Below are positions 28,191-36,500 of a stretch of 36,518 bases of DNA, piece after piece (within the stretch, counting starts at the first letter, position 1; each line of letters starts with the position of its first letter). The DNA comes from an uncultured Clostridia bacterium. GTDB lineage: Bacteria > Bacillota > Clostridia > Oscillospirales > Oscillospiraceae. Below the pieces are notes generated by a model that made no database searches, was not told where the DNA came from, and worked only from the letters and a program-made list of their open reading frames with translations. A program made the translations under genes and the position numbers. Where the stretch lies: contig CAMCDX010000005.1 of NCBI GenBank assembly GCA_945873695.1, forward strand, positions 1-36,518, in the 5' to 3' direction.

Positions 28191-28646
28191 ATGAAGTGCC
28201 CCTATTGCGGATACAGTGAGAGCAAGGTCATCGATTCCCGCCCCGCCGACGAAAACGCCAGCATCCGCCGCCGGAGAGAGTGCCTCTCCTGCGCCAAGCG
28301 GTTCACCACCTATGAGACGGTGGAGAGTTTGCCCATGGTGGTGGTGAAGAAGGACGGCAGCCGCCAGAGTTTCGACCGGCGGAAGGTGCTGGGCGGTATG
28401 ATCCGGGCCTGCGAAAAGCGGCCGGTACCTCTGGCGGAGCTGGAGAAGATCGCCGGGGAGATCGAGCAGGACCTGCAGAACTCCATGGAGCGGGAGATCC
28501 GCACTGAGACCATCGGCGAAAAGGTGATGGACCGGCTGCGGAGTGTGGACCAGGTGGCCTACGTCCGCTTTGCCTCCGTTTACCGTCAGTTCAAGGACAT
28601 CGACACCTTCATGGCGGAGCTGAACAAGTTGCTGTCCGAGAAGTAA
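28191..28646 (+). CDS. nrdR: Transcriptional repressor NrdR
   Basis: [42 protein letters not shown] plus ATP-cone. Confidence 0.98.
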   Translation: MKCPYCGYSESKVIDSRPADENASIRRRRECLSCAKRFTTYETVESLPMVVVKKDGSRQSFDRRKVLGGMIRACEKRPVPLAELEKIAGEIEQDLQNSMEREIRTETIGEKVMDRLRSVDQVAYVRFASVYRQFKDIDTFMAELNKLLSEK

Positions 28647-28654
28647 GGGGCTCT

Positions 28655-29038
28655 CTACAGCACGTTTTTGATGCTGAAGCGCTCCATCTCCGCCAGCAGC
28701 CGCAGCTGGTCGTCCAGGTCTGCCAGTTCTGCCTGAAGCTCGCTGGCCGCCTGGGCGGCGGCAAAAGCGGCGGCCCGGCGGTACATGGCCTCCGCATCGT
28801 CCACGGCGTCGTGCTCCGTGACGATATGAAGATAGGTCTGGCGGCGGGACCAGTCCCGGTAGCTGTCCGCCAGCGCCGCGGCGGCGCCGGAGAAGTTCTC
28901 CGCCTGGGCCAGCTTTTCCGCCTGGGCCAGCTGGGCCCGCCAGCGGTCCGTGTGGCCGGTCATGGCGGCGCTGTTCCACAGGCAGAAGGCCAGAATGGCC
29001 GTCAGAACGGCCAGGGGCATCAGCCAGGGACGCTTCAT
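28655..29038 (-). CDS. DUF4363-like membrane-anchored protein
   Basis: Short N-terminal TM then alpha-helical region; partner of DUF421 gene. Confidence 0.7.
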   Translation of the reverse strand: MKRPWLMPLAVLTAILAFCLWNSAAMTGHTDRWRAQLAQAEKLAQAENFSGAAAALADSYRDWSRRQTYLHIVTEHDAVDDAEAMYRRAAAFAAAQAASELQAELADLDDQLRLLAEMERFSIKNVL

Positions 29039-29718
29039 GAGGACGCCTCCTTCCGCACGCAGCATACGCTGCCCTGCTCATCCAGGGTCAGCAGAAAGAC
29101 CTGCTGGGGGGAGGAGAGCCCCTCCCGGGCCAGTTGCTTTCGCAGCCAGGCCTCGTCCCGCCCGCAGGCGGCGAGACGCTTTCCCAGGACCCGGCCGTCG
29201 CTGATGAGAATGACGGGCAGTGTCACGTCGTCTTCCCCGTCCAGTCCCAGTTGCTGTGCGGAGGGGGGCTGGCAGGCGCTCCAGGGCAGCACCGACAGCT
29301 GGCCGGAGTTTTCCAGGACGGCGTACTTCACATCTTCCACCCGGCAGATGCCCTGTCCCCGCAGCTCCTCCAGCAGCTCATCCACGGTGAAGCGGTTTTT
29401 CCGCATAACCTCCTGCTGGATGACGCCCTTGCGGATGAGGACGGCGGGGGTGCCGCAGATCAGCTCCCGGAGCCGCAGGGACCGAAGGGACAGCTGGCTC
29501 AGCAGCATGGAAAGGGCCAGCAGCGTCAAGATGGGGATGACGCCCGCCAGCAGCGGGATGCCGAAATCCTGCATGGGGACGGTGGCCAGATCCGAGATCA
29601 TCATGGTCAGCACCAGCTCGCTGGGCTCCAGCTCGCCGATCTGACGCTTGCCCGTCAGCCGCAGGCCGGTCATGATGAGAAAGTAGAGGATCAGGGTGCG
29701 GATAAAGGCGGTCATCAT
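29035..29718 (-). CDS. DUF421/YetF-family membrane protein
   Basis: RTLILYFLIMTGLRLTGKRQIGELEPSELVLTMMISDLATVPMQD ... GTPAVLIRKGVIQQEVMRKNRFTVDELLEELRGQGI. Confidence 0.93.
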   Translation of the reverse strand: MMTAFIRTLILYFLIMTGLRLTGKRQIGELEPSELVLTMMISDLATVPMQDFGIPLLAGVIPILTLLALSMLLSQLSLRSLRLRELICGTPAVLIRKGVIQQEVMRKNRFTVDELLEELRGQGICRVEDVKYAVLENSGQLSVLPWSACQPPSAQQLGLDGEDDVTLPVILISDGRVLGKRLAACGRDEAWLRKQLAREGLSSPQQVFLLTLDEQGSVCCVRKEASS

Positions 29719-29853
29719 AGGCGTATTCCTCCGTTGGAACAGGATGCCCTGTTCCGGGCGGCGGTATTCCCGGATAAGACTCCCGGCATTGGAGTTTTTA
29801 TCATAAAGAATCGCAGAACGGAAAGGAGGACCATGGGCAAGGACCCATCATAG

Positions 29854-30004
29854 AGCGCCATGTGCCTGTAAAGTGAGATGCTTTGCAGGATAACGAGGAG
29901 AAGGGTTTATCGAAAATTCGGCGGATGCCCTTCCGTGGACGCGGCCATGTGACACAGCCGACAAATACGCGGGCGACCGCGGAACAGAAACGGCTGTGAC
30001 CGCG
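29854..30004 (+). ncRNA. glmS ribozyme: glmS ribozyme (glucosamine-6-phosphate-activated self-cleaving riboswitch)
   Basis: Cleavage motif A|GCGCC; P1 hairpin CCTGTAAAG/CTTTGCAGG; conserved core ACGAGGAGAAGGGTTTATCGAAAATTCGGCGGATGCCCTT; P3 CGTGG/CCATG; P4 ACAGCCG/CGGCTGT with P4.1 CGCGG-gcga-CCGCG; candidate P3.1 pseudoknot CGCGG/CCGCG; directly upstream of glmS. Confidence 0.96.
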
Positions 30005-30071
30005 AGAAAAGCGACAAATATCTGCGAGTTTGTCCTTTTGGTAACACACTTATCAGGAGGATTTGTTTTCT

Positions 30072-31910
30072 ATGTGCGGAATCATTGGATTCGCGGGCCG
30101 CGAGCAGGCGGCCCCTATTTTGCTGGACGGATTGGAGCGGATGGAGTACCGGGGGTACGACTCCGCCGGCATCGCCGTCCGCTCCGCGACAAAGGGCTTA
30201 CAGGTGAAAAAGACCAAGGGCCGGCTCCAGGTGCTTCGGGACCTGACCCACGACGGCGCCGAGCTGGAGGGGACCCTTGGCATTGGCCACACCCGCTGGG
30301 CTACCCACGGAGAGCCCAACGACATCAACGCCCATCCCCACGTCAGTGAGAACGGCCGGATCGCCCTGGTCCACAACGGCATCATTGAAAATTACCTGGA
30401 GATCAAGGAGCAGCTCCAGCGCCACGGCGTGACCTTCACCTCAGACACGGATAGCGAGGTGGTGGCTCAACTGCTGGAGTTCCACTACAACGAGTGCCAC
30501 AACATGCTGGAGGCCGTGGGCCGTGTCTTGCGGCGTATCCAGGGCTCCTACGCCTTCGGTATCATCTGCTCCGACTACCCCAACGCCCTTATCGCCGCCC
30601 GGAAGGACAGCCCGCTGATCCTGGGCTTCGGTGAGAACGGCAACTTCATCGCCTCCGACGTGACGGCCATCATCAAGCACACCCGGGACGTGGTGTATAT
30701 GGATGACGGTGAGATCGCCGTGGTGACGGCGGAGAACATCGACGTGTTCGACAGCGAGATGAACCCTCTGGAAAAGAAGCACAGCCAGGTGGACTGGGAT
30801 GTGTCCGCCGCCGAAAAGGGCGGCTATGCCCACTTCATGTTCAAGGAGATCATGGAGCAGCCGGAGGCCATCCGAAAGACCGTGTCCCCCCGCGTCCGGG
30901 AGGGCCGGGTGGTGCTGGACGACCTGCGCCTGCCGGCGGAGTACGTCCGGGACATCTCCCGCATCTTCATCATCGCCTGCGGGTCCAGCTACCATGTGGG
31001 CATGGTCAGCAAATACAACTGGGAGCGGCTGCTGCGGCGGCCAGTGGAGGTGTGCCTGGCGTCGGAGTTTCGGTATAGTGACCCCCTGGTGGATGAAAAG
31101 AGCCTGGTGGTGGTCATCAGCCAGTCCGGCGAGACGCTGGACACCATGGCCGCTATGCGGGAGGCCAAACGGCTGGGGGCCAGGACCCTGGCCATTGTCA
31201 ACGTGGTGGGCAGTTCCATCGCCCGGGAGGCCGACGACGTGCTGTACACCTGGGCCGGCCCGGAGATCGCCGTGGCCACGACGAAGGCCTACTCCACCCA
31301 GCTGGTGCTGATGGACCTGGTGGGGCTGTATCTGGCGGACCTGCTGGGGACGGTGGAAAAAAGCGAGTACGACGCCATCCTTTGGGAACTCCAGACCCTG
31401 CCGGAAAAGCTGGAGCAGGTCCTGACCCATGTGGAGGACATCCAGTATTTCGCCTCCCGGTACTTCAACCACAACTCCATCTTTTTCATCGGCCGGAACC
31501 TGGACTACGCCATGGGCCTGGAGGGCTCGTTGAAGCTGAAGGAGATCAGCTATATCCACTCCGAGGCCTACGCCTCCGGCGAGTTGAAGCACGGCACCAT
31601 CTCCCTCATCGAGCCGGGTACCCTGGTGGTGGCCCTGGGGACCTACGCGGCGCTGTTCGACAAGAGCATGAGCAACGTGGTGGAGGTAAAGGCCCGGGGC
31701 GCCGAGGTCCTGGCCGTTACCACCGAGCGATTCCGGGAGAAGATGGAAAAGACCGCCGACTCCACCGTTGTGGTGCCGGATACCCACCCCATCCTCCAAC
31801 CCTCTCTGGGCGTGGTGCCGCTCCAACTGTTTGCCTATTACGTGGCATTGCAGCGTGGCTGTGACATCGACAAGCCCCGGAACCTGGCGAAAAGCGTCAC
31901 TGTGGAATAA
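30072..31910 (+). CDS. glmS: Glutamine--fructose-6-phosphate aminotransferase (isomerizing)
   Basis: MCGIIGFAGREQAAPILLDGLERMEYRGYDSAGIAV; SIS domains; C-terminus DKPRNLAKSVTVE. Confidence 0.99.
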   Translation: MCGIIGFAGREQAAPILLDGLERMEYRGYDSAGIAVRSATKGLQVKKTKGRLQVLRDLTHDGAELEGTLGIGHTRWATHGEPNDINAHPHVSENGRIALVHNGIIENYLEIKEQLQRHGVTFTSDTDSEVVAQLLEFHYNECHNMLEAVGRVLRRIQGSYAFGIICSDYPNALIAARKDSPLILGFGENGNFIASDVTAIIKHTRDVVYMDDGEIAVVTAENIDVFDSEMNPLEKKHSQVDWDVSAAEKGGYAHFMFKEIMEQPEAIRKTVSPRVREGRVVLDDLRLPAEYVRDISRIFIIACGSSYHVGMVSKYNWERLLRRPVEVCLASEFRYSDPLVDEKSLVVVISQSGETLDTMAAMREAKRLGARTLAIVNVVGSSIAREADDVLYTWAGPEIAVATTKAYSTQLVLMDLVGLYLADLLGTVEKSEYDAILWELQTLPEKLEQVLTHVEDIQYFASRYFNHNSIFFIGRNLDYAMGLEGSLKLKEISYIHSEAYASGELKHGTISLIEPGTLVVALGTYAALFDKSMSNVVEVKARGAEVLAVTTERFREKMEKTADSTVVVPDTHPILQPSLGVVPLQLFAYYVALQRGCDIDKPRNLAKSVTVE

Positions 31911-31914
31911 TGCG

Positions 31915-31949
31915 TTTGCCCGCGCCGTTTCGGCGCGGGCAAATTTTTT
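31915..31949 (+). terminator. Intrinsic terminator of glmS
   Basis: TTTGCCCGCGCCG-TTT-CGGCGCGGGCAAATTTTTT. Confidence 0.95.
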
Positions 31950-32031
31950 AAAAAGCCCCTTGACTCTCCCACAGTGGCAGGGCGTATGCTGTACCTGAGC
32001 TCAAAAATCACATCGATGTGGAGGACCTTGT

Positions 32032-32847
32032 ATGCTGAAGATCGGAGAATTTTCAAAACTGTCCAGGATCAGCATCCGTATGCTGCGACACTATGACGAG
32101 ATTGGCCTGCTGACGCCGGAGACCATCGACTCCTTCACCGGATACCGCTATTACAGCGAAGCCCAGCTTACCGTGGCGGGCCGTGTCAACGCCCTGAAAG
32201 CTATGGGCTTCAAGCTGTGCGACGCGGCGGAGCTGCTGGGATGCTGGGAGGACCGGAAACTGCTGGAACGGCGGCTGCTGGACCAGCGGGAGGCGGCCCG
32301 GCTCCAGGCGGAGGAGGCGGCGCGGCGGCTGCGGCTCCTGGACACAGCCGTTGAACGGCTGAGAAAGGACGAACCTATGAAATACGATGTGACTGTCAAG
32401 ACCATCCCGGAGCGGCAGGTGGCCAGCGTCCGGCAGATCATTCCCAGCTACGAGCGGGAGGGAGACCTGTGGGGGATTCTGATGAAGGAGACCGCCCCTC
32501 TGCATATCCAGGACGGCGACCCTGTGCTGTGCTCCGCCACCTTCCATGACGGGGAGTACAAGGAATCTGATGTGGACGTAGAGATCCAGAAGACCGTGCG
32601 GGGCGCCTATCCCGACACGGAACACGTGAAATTCAAGACCATGCCGGCAGTGGTGGTGGCTTCCACTGTTTGCAAGGGCAGCTACGACCAACTCAATGAG
32701 GCCACCGCCGCCGTGGTGTCCTGGGTGGAAGCCAACGGCTACGCCTTTGACGCCTCTTCCTTCTTCATCTACTACGTCAGTCCCCATGAGACCCAAAACC
32801 CGGAGGAATTTGTCACAGAGCTTTGCTATCCGGTGCGGAAAAAGTGA
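32032..32847 (+). CDS. MerR-family regulator with GyrI-like effector-binding domain
   Basis: LKIGEFSKLSRISIRMLRHYDEIGLLTPETIDSFTGYRYYSEAQL; C-terminal YDVTVKTIPERQVASVRQIIPSYEREGDLW. Confidence 0.95.
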   Translation: MLKIGEFSKLSRISIRMLRHYDEIGLLTPETIDSFTGYRYYSEAQLTVAGRVNALKAMGFKLCDAAELLGCWEDRKLLERRLLDQREAARLQAEEAARRLRLLDTAVERLRKDEPMKYDVTVKTIPERQVASVRQIIPSYEREGDLWGILMKETAPLHIQDGDPVLCSATFHDGEYKESDVDVEIQKTVRGAYPDTEHVKFKTMPAVVVASTVCKGSYDQLNEATAAVVSWVEANGYAFDASSFFIYYVSPHETQNPEEFVTELCYPVRKK

Positions 32848-32852
32848 ATGGG

Positions 32853-32878
32853 CGGGCGGGGGAAACCCCGCCCGTTTT
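32853..32878 (+). terminator. Intrinsic terminator
   Basis: CGGGCGGGGG-AAA-CCCCGCCCGTTTT. Confidence 0.85.
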
Positions 32879-32882
32879 CTGC

Positions 32883-32911
32883 TTGACATATATAGATATT
32901 CGATATATTAT
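32883..32911 (+). promoter_or_regulatory. Promoter of padR-HAAS/SEDS-like operon
   Basis: TTGACA - 17 nt - TATTAT. Confidence 0.9.
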
Positions 32912-32927
32912 ATAGATAATCTATATA
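32909..32927. promoter_or_regulatory. Putative PadR operator
   Basis: Perfect palindrome TATATAGAT-A-ATCTATATA overlapping the -10/start region. Confidence 0.7.
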
Positions 32928-32940
32928 TGGAGGGATACCC

Positions 32941-33288
32941 ATGGAGATCGATAAAAGCCTGGTCAGCGGCAGCATGGCGCTGCTGGTGCTGAAGCTGCTG
33001 GAGGATGGGGACAAATACGGTTATCAGATGATCGAGGAGATGAAGCGACGCTCCGACGACACCTTCCATCTGAAGGCAGGGACGCTGTATCCGCTGCTCC
33101 ACAGTCTGGAGGAGAAGGGGCTAGTCACCGCCTACGAACGGGAGGCCGCCGCAGGAAAGCCCCGGCGCTATTACCACCTGACCAAGGAGGGCGGCGCGGC
33201 CCTGCGGCAGAAGGAGGAGAGCTGGAACACCTACGCCCGGGCCGTGGGCCGGGTGCTGAGAGGAGGCGCCTGCTGTGGGGAAGCCTGA
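32941..33288 (+). CDS. PadR-family transcriptional regulator
   Basis: LVSGSMALLVLKLLEDGDKYGYQMIEEMKRRSDDTFHLKAGTLYPLLHSLEEKGLVTAYERE. Confidence 0.96.
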   Translation: MEIDKSLVSGSMALLVLKLLEDGDKYGYQMIEEMKRRSDDTFHLKAGTLYPLLHSLEEKGLVTAYEREAAAGKPRRYYHLTKEGGAALRQKEESWNTYARAVGRVLRGGACCGEA

Positions 33289-34615
33289 GACTATCCGGGC
33301 GTACCTGGACACCGTGCAGGAACAAATTCGCTGGAAGCGGGCCCGGCCGGTGCTGGCCCGGGAGCTGGAGCAGCACCTGACGGACCAGCGGGACGCTTTC
33401 CAGACGGAGGGAAAGGACCCGGAGACGGCGGAGCGTCTGGCTGTGGAGGAAATGGGCGACCCGGTGAGTGTGGGCACGGAGCTGGACCGGGTCCACCGGC
33501 CAAAGCCCCAGTGGGGGCTGCTGCTGCCGGCGGCGGTGTCGCTGTGTCTGTGGCTGAGCATCCAGATCGCCTCCTTCTGGGGGCTGAGTTCCTTCTGGGA
33601 TTATGTCCAGCAGGATGTGATGATCTCTCTGCTGGCCCTGGTGGTAATGGCCCTCCTGTACCTGGGGGACTATACCCTGCTGGGACGCTGGGCCGGCGCA
33701 CTGGTGGCGCTGGGCACCATGGCCATGGCGCTGATCGTGCTGAATTACGTGATACAGTGGTACCGTCCTCTGCTGTATGCCGGGACCTATCACACGCAGC
33801 TGCTCCTGCCCGCCGTGGTGACGCCCCTTGCCATTTACCGCCTGCGGGAAAAGGAGACGCCGGGGCTGGCGGCCTGTGTGCTCCTGTGCCTGCTCCAATT
33901 GGGGGAGGCTGTCATCTGGATGCTGCCGGTGGTGTATTTGCCGGGATTGGTGTGCAACACGGGGCTGCTGTGTCTGGCGGTGAAGAAGGGATGGTTTGGC
34001 CGCTCACGTTGGAACTGGGCACTGATTGCCGCCTATGCGCTGACCGTGCTTGCGCTGATGGCCCGGGGCGGTAACCTGACGGGAATGGCTTCACGGTATA
34101 TCGCCCTTCTGCATGCGGGGACTGCGTCAGCCTGGGACCCTCGAGCGGTGTTCTCCCAGGCAAAGCTGATCGGCATGGCGGAAGGGGACCTTCTGGGGCT
34201 GGGTGAGTCGCCCCTGCACTGGCTGATGGGGTGGAAATGGGAGGAATTTCTGCTGGGCGTCTTGGCTTATTTTGGCTGGCTGCCCTTTTTGGCGCTCCAA
34301 CTTCCGATGGCGGTACTGCTGGTCACCGGCTGGCGGAAATGCCTGCGGCAGACCGCGGTGTTGGGACGGCTTTTGGGGACGGGCATCCTGCTGACGCTGA
34401 CCTGGCAGGCGATATCGTATTTGCTGCAAACTTTTACCGGCGGCTGGAATTTGTTCACGCTCTTTCCGTACCCGCTGCTCACTGACGGCGGCAAGGCTCT
34501 GGTGCTGGACTGCGCCCTGCTGGGGATCCTGCTCTCTGTGTTCCGCTGCGGCTCCGTCGTTTGGGAGGATGCCCGGGGCCGAGTCTTTTCAGGAAGGCTT
34601 TTCCAGTTTCCATAA
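33275..34615 (+). CDS. HAAS/permease-prefix domain fused to a divergent FtsW/RodA/SpoVE (SEDS)-like membrane domain
   Basis: N-terminal ARELEQHLTDQRDAFQTEGKDPETAERLAVEEMGDPVSVGTELD; polytopic C-terminal region ending QAISYLLQTFTGGWNLFTLFPYPLLTDGGKALVLDCALLGILLS, resembling the SEDS C-terminus. Confidence 0.75.
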   Translation: MGKPETIRAYLDTVQEQIRWKRARPVLARELEQHLTDQRDAFQTEGKDPETAERLAVEEMGDPVSVGTELDRVHRPKPQWGLLLPAAVSLCLWLSIQIASFWGLSSFWDYVQQDVMISLLALVVMALLYLGDYTLLGRWAGALVALGTMAMALIVLNYVIQWYRPLLYAGTYHTQLLLPAVVTPLAIYRLREKETPGLAACVLLCLLQLGEAVIWMLPVVYLPGLVCNTGLLCLAVKKGWFGRSRWNWALIAAYALTVLALMARGGNLTGMASRYIALLHAGTASAWDPRAVFSQAKLIGMAEGDLLGLGESPLHWLMGWKWEEFLLGVLAYFGWLPFLALQLPMAVLLVTGWRKCLRQTAVLGRLLGTGILLTLTWQAISYLLQTFTGGWNLFTLFPYPLLTDGGKALVLDCALLGILLSVFRCGSVVWEDARGRVFSGRLFQFP

Positions 34616-34630
34616 AATCTTCATTTTATA

Positions 34631-34659
34631 TTGACCGAACCAACGCCTTTCGTTATAAT
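34631..34659 (+). promoter_or_regulatory. Promoter of SLH-GH25 gene
   Basis: TTGACC - 17 nt - TATAAT. Confidence 0.88.
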
Positions 34660-34702
34660 AGGAAAAAAGGCGCTGCTTTTCCACTTTGAAAAAGGTGACA
34701 TA

Positions 34703-34737
34703 ACACCGCAGCCCGCATTGGGCTGCGGTGTTTTTTT
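34703..34737 (+). terminator. Intrinsic terminator in the leader (attenuator candidate)
   Basis: ACACCGCAGCCC-GCATT-GGGCTGCGGTGTTTTTTT about 40 nt downstream of the promoter. Confidence 0.88.
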
Positions 34738-34777
34738 GAACATCCCTCTCGACAAGATCAGACAGAAAGGAACTGAC

Positions 34778-36433
34778 ATGGGACATTTTCGACTGCCGAA
34801 AAAACTGCTGGCTGCCGTTCTGGCGGGGGCGCTGACCGCCTCCCAGGCTGCCGCTGTGTTTACCGATACCTCCGGCCATTGGGCGGAGGGGGCTATCTCC
34901 AGGTGGAGCGAGGAGTACAGCATCATCAACGGCTACGATGACGGCACCTTCCGCCCTGACGCCTCCATTACCCGGGGCGCCTTCGCCGGCATTCTGGACC
35001 GCTTTCTGAAATTCCAGTCCAGCTCTCCCGCCAGCACCTTCTCCGATACGCCGGGGACTTACTGGGAGAGCGCCATTTTGAAGCTCCACGCCTCCGGCGT
35101 GTATCTGGGCAACAACGGCAAGGCCCTGGCGGGGGACACTATCACCCGCCAGCAGGCGGTGACTATGGTGGCCCGGGCCTTCGGCATCACTGGCGGTGAG
35201 ACCTACCTGTCCTATGCCGATGAGGCGCAGATCGCCGAATACGCCCGGGGCCCCATCGCGGAGATGACCGCCCGGGGCTACATCACGGATACCAAAGACG
35301 GCCGCTTCCGTCCCACGGACCCCATCACCCGGGGCGAGATCGTCAACCTCCTGAACAACATTGTGGAGGTCCTGATCCAGTCCTCAGGCACCTATTCCCA
35401 GGATGTGGAAGGCGCCCTGATGATCAATGCCACTGACGGCGCGGCCCTCCGGGACATGACCATTGAAGGCGACCTGATCCTGGCTCCCGGCGTGGCGGGC
35501 ACCGTGTCGGTGCGGGACGTGACCATCGGCGGCAGCATCCGGAACCTCAGCGGTGTGGAGATCACTGTGGTGGCCCCGGAGCCGGACCCTGAACCGGAAC
35601 CCGAGCCTGAGCCTGAGCCGAAGCCCAATCCCAATCCTGACCCTGTCACCGACCCTGACCCGGACCTGGACCTGCCCTGGGTAGAGGCTTCCGGCTCCGT
35701 CAGCTATGACAATTACAAGGTGCCCGTTTACGAGGACCTGGAGCGGAACCGTCTGACGGAGGAGGACTTCGTCTGGGAGGGAGACCGCATCACCTACATC
35801 GGCGATGAGTACGAGACTCGCTTCGGCATCGATGTATCCGCCTACCAGAACCAAAGCTGCCCCAACAAGACCATCGACTGGGAGGCCGTGGCGGCGGACG
35901 GCGTGGACTTCGCCATGGTCCGCATTGGCTTCCGGGGCTATGGCACCGGCTCGCTGAACAGCGACGCTTTCTACGGCAAGAACATCGACGGCGCCATGGA
36001 GGCCGGCATCGACACCGGCGTGTACTTCTTCTCCCAGGCCATCACTGTGGAGGAGGCCATCGAGGAGGCGGAGTACGTCATCAGCTTACTGGACGGCCAC
36101 GAAATCTCCGGCCCAGTGGCTTATGACTGGGAGATGCACGACTCCAGCTACCGGGTCTATGGCATCTCGCCCAAGATGGCCACCGCCTGCGCCCTGGCCT
36201 TCTGCCAGCGCATCGAGGAGGCGGGATACCAGCCTATGGTGTACGTCAGCAAATACGTGGGCTACAACAAGTTTAACCTGCCCCAGCTGGCGGACTATCC
36301 CATCTGGTTCCCGGAATACGGCAAGAACTACCCCAAGTTCTACTATGAGATCGACACCTGGCAGTTTACCAGCGGCTGTGCCGTGGCCGGCATCGGCGGC
36401 CGGGTGGACGCCAATATCCAGTTCATCCGATAA
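34778..36433 (+). CDS. Surface muramidase: three SLH domains, Pro-rich linker, GH25 lysozyme domain
   Basis: SLH repeats (FTDTSGHWAEGAISRWSEEYSIINGYDDGTFRPDASITRGAFAGIL ...), PEPDPEPEPEPEPEPKPNPNPDP linker, GH25 motifs FGIDVSAYQ, VRIGFRGYGTG, VAYDWEMHD, DTWQFTSG. Confidence 0.93.
   Translation: MGHFRLPKKLLAAVLAGALTASQAAAVFTDTSGHWAEGAISRWSEEYSIINGYDDGTFRPDASITRGAFAGILDRFLKFQSSSPASTFSDTPGTYWESAILKLHASGVYLGNNGKALAGDTITRQQAVTMVARAFGITGGETYLSYADEAQIAEYARGPIAEMTARGYITDTKDGRFRPTDPITRGEIVNLLNNIVEVLIQSSGTYSQDVEGALMINATDGAALRDMTIEGDLILAPGVAGTVSVRDVTIGGSIRNLSGVEITVVAPEPDPEPEPEPEPEPKPNPNPDPVTDPDPDLDLPWVEASGSVSYDNYKVPVYEDLERNRLTEEDFVWEGDRITYIGDEYETRFGIDVSAYQNQSCPNKTIDWEAVAADGVDFAMVRIGFRGYGTGSLNSDAFYGKNIDGAMEAGIDTGVYFFSQAITVEEAIEEAEYVISLLDGHEISGPVAYDWEMHDSSYRVYGISPKMATACALAFCQRIEEAGYQPMVYVSKYVGYNKFNLPQLADYPIWFPEYGKNYPKFYYEIDTWQFTSGCAVAGIGGRVDANIQFIR
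35578..35685 (+). repeat. Low-complexity (PEP/PNP/PDP) linker-coding repeat
   Basis: Degenerate hexamers encoding E-P-D/E-P between SLH and GH25 domains. Confidence 0.8.
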
Positions 36434-36440
36434 ATAAAAA

Positions 36441-36464
36441 GAACGCTCCCGTTTGGGAGCGTTC
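36441..36464. terminator. Hairpin terminator, likely bidirectional, best T tract on minus strand
   Basis: GAACGCTCCC-GTTT-GGGAGCGTTC flanked on the left by AAATAAAAA (TTTTTATTT on the minus strand). Confidence 0.7.
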
Positions 36465-36471
36465 CCAGGCT

Positions 36472-36500
36472 GTCGAAAAAGTCCGACGGACTTTTTCGAC
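36472..36500. repeat. Long perfect inverted repeat (REP/MITE-like candidate)
   Basis: GTCGAAAAAGTCC-GAC-GGACTTTTTCGAC; outer AGGC/GCCT extends the stem with a one-nt bulge. Confidence 0.6.

Noticed and set aside
30441-31826. 461-aa minus-strand ORF opposite glmS
   Set aside because: Antisense shadow of a highly conserved gene.
35578-35685. Possible CRISPR or tandem DNA repeat
   Set aside because: Simply the Pro/Glu/Asp linker-coding region in frame with SLH-GH25; no spacer-repeat structure.
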